Source: Chloroflexota bacterium (GTDB taxonomy: Bacteria; Chloroflexota; Dehalococcoidia; SM23-28-2; RBG-16-64-32). From it: a stretch of DNA of 8,241 bases. Below are positions 5,509-8,241 of the stretch, in pieces (position 1 is the stretch's first letter; every line of letters starts with the position of its first letter). The notes below the pieces were generated by a model that had not been told where the DNA came from, searched no databases, and worked only from the letters and a program-made list of their open reading frames with translations. The position numbers and the translations under genes were made by a program. The DNA is taken from positions 2,048-10,288 of the forward strand of contig VBJS01000060.1 in the NCBI GenBank assembly GCA_005880055.1. The letters are read 5' to 3'.

Positions 5509-6339
5509 TTATCCCTCGACGGCGACCAGCACCCAATCGGTGACAAAGCCGGCCAGCAGGCCGAGCAGCAAACCCCAGGTCGCCACTTCCTTGAAGCCCG
5601 ACTTGTAGTTCATGTGCAGGAGCTCGTTGACGACGAAGAGGATGGATCCAGCGGCGAGCCCGAAGAATGCGACGGCCAGGAAGTCGTCGGTCCAGAACTG
5701 GCCGACTGCCGTGCCGAGGAACGTTGGCCCGCCGCCGATGACGCCGAGAAGGAGCAGAAAGCCCCAGTTGGGCATCTCGCCGGTCCCCGAAAGAGGCGCT
5801 ACAATTCCGAAGCCCTCGGTGGAGTTGTGCAGGGCGAATCCGATGATGAGGGCGTAGGCGAGGCTGAGTTCGTCTGCCGCAGCCGACTGGCCAATGGCCA
5901 ACCCTTCGGAAAAGTTGTGCAGGCCGATACCGATAGCGATGAGCAAACAGAGCTGCGCGGCGTTCGATGTACGTCTTCGGTTGCGCGCCGCGAACTCGTC
6001 CACAGAAGCTGCTCCGGGGCCAAAGAGCGGTTCCTTGTGGCTCCGGGAGATCCAGCGTTCGTAATAGATGAGACTGAGCAACCCGGCCGCGAGCGTCACG
6101 ACAAACACGGCTGCGAAACCGGCGAAGTCGCTCCACTCGCTGTGCTCAATCGACGTCTCGATCGGGTCGACGGCGTGGGACAGGACGTCCCAGAGGAGGA
6201 AGAGGAGGATGCCGCTGGCAATGGCGCTAAGAAACGCCCTCATTCGGGCATCCAGGGCGCCCAGGCGGCCAAGCGGCAAGCCCAGGAAGATAGTCCCGCC
6301 GGCGATGGCGCCCAATCCCAAGATTTCTGCTGTTGACAA
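5509..6339 (-). CDS. ZIP-family divalent metal transporter
   Basis: A 276-residue inner-membrane protein that should bring divalent metal (Zn, Fe or Mn) into the cytoplasm. Seen: about eight hydrophobic segments (near 5-25, 36-55, 73-92, 128-150, 158-180, 192-214, 219-240, 254-273). The fourth carries HNFSEGLAIG (141-150) and the fifth HNSTEGFGI (171-179), the paired His/Glu motifs that form the ZIP metal site. A hydrophilic loop (93-126) with basic residues separates segments 3 and 4, as in the family, but it is not His-rich. Start: TTG at 6339 with AGGAG at 6353-6349, 9 bases away; no better start exists upstream. It is divergent from a DtxR-family regulator, the usual pairing for metal-responsive control. 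The metal cannot be told from sequence; having HN..EG in both helices instead of an HE in the fifth differs from ZupT-like members. Confidence 0.93.
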   Translation of the reverse strand: MSTAEILGLGAIAGGTIFLGLPLGRLGALDARMRAFLSAIASGILLFLLWDVLSHAVDPIETSIEHSEWSDFAGFAAVFVVTLAAGLLSLIYYERWISRSHKEPLFGPGAASVDEFAARNRRRTSNAAQLCLLIAIGIGLHNFSEGLAIGQSAAADELSLAYALIIGFALHNSTEGFGIVAPLSGTGEMPNWGFLLLLGVIGGGPTFLGTAVGQFWTDDFLAVAFFGLAAGSILFVVNELLHMNYKSGFKEVATWGLLLGLLAGFVTDWVLVAVEG

Positions 6340-6384
6340 AACGGGTAACTCCTGTGAGGCGACGTGTACCGTGCCGTTCAGATA

Positions 6385-6415
6385 TTAGTGTCGGCTAACA
6401 ATAGACGTGCGTCAA
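6385..6415 (-). promoter_or_regulatory. ZIP promoter with overlapping TTAG-N6-CTAA dyad
   Basis: On the minus strand TTGACG (6415-6410, 5/6) is followed by a 17-base spacer and GACACT (6392-6387, 3/6). The inverted repeat TTAG-N6-CTAA (6385-6388, 6395-6398) covers this -10. Known: DtxR/IdeR operators are built on TTAG/CTAA half-sites. Inference: the neighbouring metal-loaded repressor binds here and blocks transporter transcription. Only the outer four pairs of the dyad are symmetric, so the operator call is tentative. Confidence 0.45.
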
Positions 6416-6433
6416 GGCAAATTAGACAGCGAC

Positions 6434-6462
6434 TTGTGATTATATTGGGCGAGCGCTAGAAT
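6434..6462 (+). promoter_or_regulatory. Promoter of the DtxR-family regulator
   Basis: TTGTGA (6434-6439, 4/6), a 17-base spacer and TAGAAT (6457-6462, 5/6). The start site would be near 6469, leaving a leader of almost 90 bases. Within the leader a hairpin can form: CCGGC 6487-6491 with GCCGG 6508-6512, and inside it GGTG 6493-6496 with CACC 6501-6504, loop GTGA. No known riboswitch was recognised. Confidence 0.55.
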
Positions 6463-6556
6463 ACGTGCATGGGCCAACTTACTAATCCGGCAGGTGGTGA
6501 CACCAGCGCCGGCGACTGTTAGTCCATACCCAGCCTAGAACATTAGCTAGAGCGAA

Positions 6557-7240
6557 ATGCAACACCCATCGGCAACCGTTGAAGACTATCTGCAGGCGAT
6601 TTACAGTCTGGAAGGAGAGGGCGACACCGTGATCTCAGCGCGCCTGGCGCGTCGCATGCGGGTGACGCCGCCAACTGCCTGGGCGACGGTGCGCCGCATG
6701 GCCCGCGACGGGCTGGTATCGTTGGACAGCAAGAAGATCATTACGCTCACGGAGCGGGGTCGGGACCTGGCGGAGAACATCACGCGGCGCCACCGCCTCG
6801 CCGAGCGCTTTCTATGTGACGTGATGGGTCTGGGTTGGGCAGAAGCGCACGAAGAAGCGCACCACTTTGAACACGCCATTACGCCACGCCTGGAGAAGAA
6901 GATATTCGAACTGGCAGGCAACCCCACGACTTGTCCTCACGGCAGCCCGATTCCGGGTACGGGCGCCCAGCTGGCGCCGGACCTAGTACTGCTCAGCGCG
7001 CTGAAAAACGGTGACCACGCCGTGTTGGAGTTCATCTCAGAAGAGCTGGAAGAGGACATGGAGCTCCTCAAGTATCTCGAGCGCTCACAGATGACGCCGG
7101 GGAGCCCGATTTATGTGGCGGAGACCAGCCTTTCCACGGGGGTGATGATGCTGGAATGCAATGGCAATAACGTGCCGCTGGGCCTCGCCGTAGCCTCCAA
7201 GATCAGGGTCCGAGCCGGCCACCCGGAGCGCAGCGCCTGA
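6557..7240 (+). CDS. DtxR/MntR-family metal-dependent transcriptional repressor
   Basis: A 227-residue metal-sensing repressor. Seen: an N-terminal winged helix (about 8-70; EDYLQAIYSLEGEG, ISARLARRMRVTPPTAWATVRRM, LVSLDSKKIITLTERG), a dimerisation/metal domain (about 71-140) including GNPTTCPHGSPIPG, and a C-terminal FeoA/SH3-like domain (about 145-220). Candidate ligands are Asp10, His79, Glu83, His98, His102, Glu105 and His106. By family alignment His102 takes the place of Cys102 in DtxR and Glu99 in Bacillus MntR, and Gln13 replaces MntR Glu11, so the sensed metal is uncertain. Start: an in-frame TAG at 6548 forces ATG 6557, although the ribosome binding site is poor. Divergent from the ZIP gene, which is its probable target. 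The length with the third domain is that of DtxR/IdeR rather than the shorter MntR. Confidence 0.93.
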   Translation: MQHPSATVEDYLQAIYSLEGEGDTVISARLARRMRVTPPTAWATVRRMARDGLVSLDSKKIITLTERGRDLAENITRRHRLAERFLCDVMGLGWAEAHEEAHHFEHAITPRLEKKIFELAGNPTTCPHGSPIPGTGAQLAPDLVLLSALKNGDHAVLEFISEELEEDMELLKYLERSQMTPGSPIYVAETSLSTGVMMLECNGNNVPLGLAVASKIRVRAGHPERSA

Positions 7241-7243
7241 CGT

Positions 7244-7272
7244 TTGACCGGCAGGCAAAACGCTGCTAGAGT
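7244..7272 (+). promoter_or_regulatory. Promoter of microprotein / MetE-like operon
   Basis: TTGACC (7244-7249, 5/6), a 17-base spacer and TAGAGT (7267-7272, 4/6), beginning 3 bases after the stop of the DtxR-family gene. The start site would be near 7279, giving a leader of about 46 bases to the ATG at 7325. It makes the two downstream genes a separate unit rather than an extension of the repressor transcript. Confidence 0.6.
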
Positions 7273-7324
7273 CGATTCATCCCGGCCGGTCGTTCGCGGA
7301 AAGCGCCCCGCGGAGGTGGCGGAG

Positions 7325-7510
7325 ATGCGACAACGTTGGTTCCGTTTCGGGTTTGCTCCCCCCTTCGGATTCTGGTTCCGCAGTGCGTGGCGTTTTCCAA
7401 GAAGGGACGAGTACCTGCGAATGCTAGAAGAGTACCGTAAGGAGCTTGAGGAGGAGCTAACCGAAGTGAGAGGAGAGATCGAACGCATGAAGAGGGGAGA
7501 AGGCGAGTAA
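7325..7510 (+). CDS. 61-residue aromatic/coiled-coil microprotein (DUF5320-like)
   Basis: A small protein of unknown function. The frame is open further upstream, but ATG 7325 is chosen because GGAGGT lies at 7312-7317 with a 7-base gap, and the upstream part overlaps the promoter. Seen: residues 1-27 are full of Phe, Trp and Arg (RWFRFGFAPPFGFWFRSAWRF), followed by a strongly charged helix with heptad leucines at about 28-56 (EYLRMLEEYRKELEEELTEV). The aromatic/glycine N-part followed by an E/L/K coiled coil resembles DUF5320-type proteins, which are also of unknown function. There is no signal peptide and no Cys or His for metal binding. Only 3 bases separate its stop from the next ATG, so it is surely co-transcribed with the MetE-like gene. 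It could be a membrane- or protein-binding adaptor; nothing in the sequence decides this. Confidence 0.65.
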   Translation: MRQRWFRFGFAPPFGFWFRSAWRFPRRDEYLRMLEEYRKELEEELTEVRGEIERMKRGEGE

Positions 7511-7513
7511 AGC

Positions 7514-8241
7514 ATGCGGACAACTGTTGTCGGCAGCTACCCGAAGATTCCCAACAGGCCGCGTCCCGCTCGGCTGCGCCTGGCGATTAACCGCCGCGAC
7601 CGGGGCGAGATCACGGATGAGGAAGTGGCCGCCGTTCAGGACGAGGTGACCTTAGAGGTGATGGAGGAGCAGGCGGAAGCGGGCCTCGACATCATCACCG
7701 ACGGGCAGGTGCGCTGGGATGACGATCAAACGTATGTGATGCGGGCGCTGACGGGGGTGGAGATCGGCAGCCTGGAACGCTACATGGACACAAACACCTA
7801 CTACCGACAGCCGGAGATAGTGGGGCCGGTGTCCTGGCGGGAGCCTATCCTCGTCCGCGACTTTCAGTTCGCTAAAGAGAAAAGCCGGAAGCCGGTAAAG
7901 GCGATCATCACCGGGGCTTACACGCTGGCGGCGCTCTCCCTGGATAGGCATTACGGCAGCCGGGAGAACCTGGCACTGGCGATCGCGGAGGCGCTAAGGG
8001 ACGAGATACAGGCGCTCGACGCTGCGGGCGCGGAGCACATCCAGGTGAACGACCCGATGATCGTTAGGAGCAAGGACGACGTGAGGACCATCAGGCGAAC
8101 GCTAAACTCGATGCTGGATGGGGTGAGCGCAGAGACGGGGGTCTACAGCTGGTTTGGCGATGCGAAAGGCCTCCTGCCCGCGTTGCTGGACACCCCCGCC
8201 TCGGTCATCGGGCTGGATTTTGTGCAGGGGCTAGACAACTG
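7514..8241 (+). CDS. MetE-family barrel protein, first 242 residues (cut by window edge)
   Basis: The start of a protein of the cobalamin-independent methionine synthase (MetE/UROD-like TIM barrel) superfamily; not listed as a closed frame because it runs off the right edge. Seen: RTTVVGSYPKIP (2-13), AGLDIITDGQVRW (56-68), MDTNTYYRQPEI (91-102), KAIITGAYTLA (129-139) and EHIQVNDPMI (174-183), all in the order found in MetE barrels. Two changes are notable: the usual I-D-E-P is V-N-D-P (178-181), and where catalytic MetE barrels have the zinc pair H-x-C before Y-G-D, this reads Y-S-W-F-G-D (211-216). DTN-x-Y resembles the non-catalytic N-terminal barrel of full-length MetE. It may therefore be a stand-alone N-type barrel working with a separate catalytic barrel, or a methyltransferase with another substrate. 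ATG 7514 has GGGGAGAAGG upstream. It is 3 bases after the microprotein gene. Confidence 0.78.
   Translation, partial: MRTTVVGSYPKIPNRPRPARLRLAINRRDRGEITDEEVAAVQDEVTLEVMEEQAEAGLDIITDGQVRWDDDQTYVMRALTGVEIGSLERYMDTNTYYRQPEIVGPVSWREPILVRDFQFAKEKSRKPVKAIITGAYTLAALSLDRHYGSRENLALAIAEALRDEIQALDAAGAEHIQVNDPMIVRSKDDVRTIRRTLNSMLDGVSAETGVYSWFGDAKGLLPALLDTPASVIGLDFVQGLDN

Noticed and set aside
5435..6336. Long open frames in other phases across the ZIP gene, on both strands
   Set aside because: The 5509-6339 minus frame gives membrane helices and both ZIP motifs; the others are Arg-, Glu- or Pro-rich with no family likeness.
6333..6338. TTGACA on the plus strand at the start of the ZIP gene
   Set aside because: It is the reverse of the TTG TCA start codons, points into the intergenic region and has no suitable -10.

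Overview
The window is GC-rich bacterial DNA, densely coded on both strands, with GTG and TTG starts as well as ATG. The gene mix (a PHA synthase cluster with a PhaQ-type PadR repressor, a long wax ester synthase/diacylglycerol acyltransferase, a MetE-family stand-alone barrel and a ZIP/DtxR pair) would suit an environmental Chloroflexota bacterium, or less likely an actinobacterium. That placement is inference; there is no marker gene or rRNA to settle it.

Left part (1-1761): a storage-granule locus. On the minus strand lie, in transcription order, a PadR/PhaQ-type repressor (1188-676), a short PhaE/PhaR/phasin-like synthase subunit (695-288, overlapping phaQ by 20 bases) and the beginning of PHA synthase phaC (263 to beyond the left edge, GTG start with a strong ribosome binding site). 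A phasin-like coiled-coil protein (1273-1761) is transcribed divergently. The short gap between phaQ and the phasin holds two facing TTGACA elements placed symmetrically about a TATGTG/CACATA dyad: a compact bidirectional promoter with one likely operator, presumably that of the repressor.

Middle part (1786-5050): a bidirectional terminator (1786-1815) separates the phasin from a convergent alpha/beta hydrolase (2625-1834). Divergent from the hydrolase is a wax ester synthase/diacylglycerol O-acyltransferase (2822-4324). PHA synthesis, granule coating, neutral-lipid synthesis and a possible lipase/esterase are thus side by side. A GNAT acetyltransferase (5050-4460) follows on the minus strand.

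The region 5051-5508 has no gene. It holds the GNAT promoter, a short run of 11-bp spaced TTACC-like repeats and an imperfectly duplicated unit of about 130-145 bp. Each copy carries the same C-rich box and a hairpin with the same loop; the upper stems differ but still pair. The right-hand copy probably terminates the neighbouring ZIP gene.

Right part (5509-8241): a ZIP metal transporter (6339-5509) and a DtxR/MntR-family metal-dependent repressor (6557-7240) are divergent, with a TTAG-N6-CTAA dyad over the likely transporter promoter. After a good promoter at 7244-7272 come a 61-residue aromatic/coiled-coil microprotein (DUF5320-like) and the start of a MetE-family barrel (7514 to the right edge) that appears to lack the zinc ligands of methionine synthase.

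No mobile element, CRISPR array, tRNA or rRNA was seen. Most genes belong to known families. The points most worth following are the symmetric phaQ/phasin promoter, the duplicated hairpin element and the zinc-less MetE-like protein with its microprotein partner.
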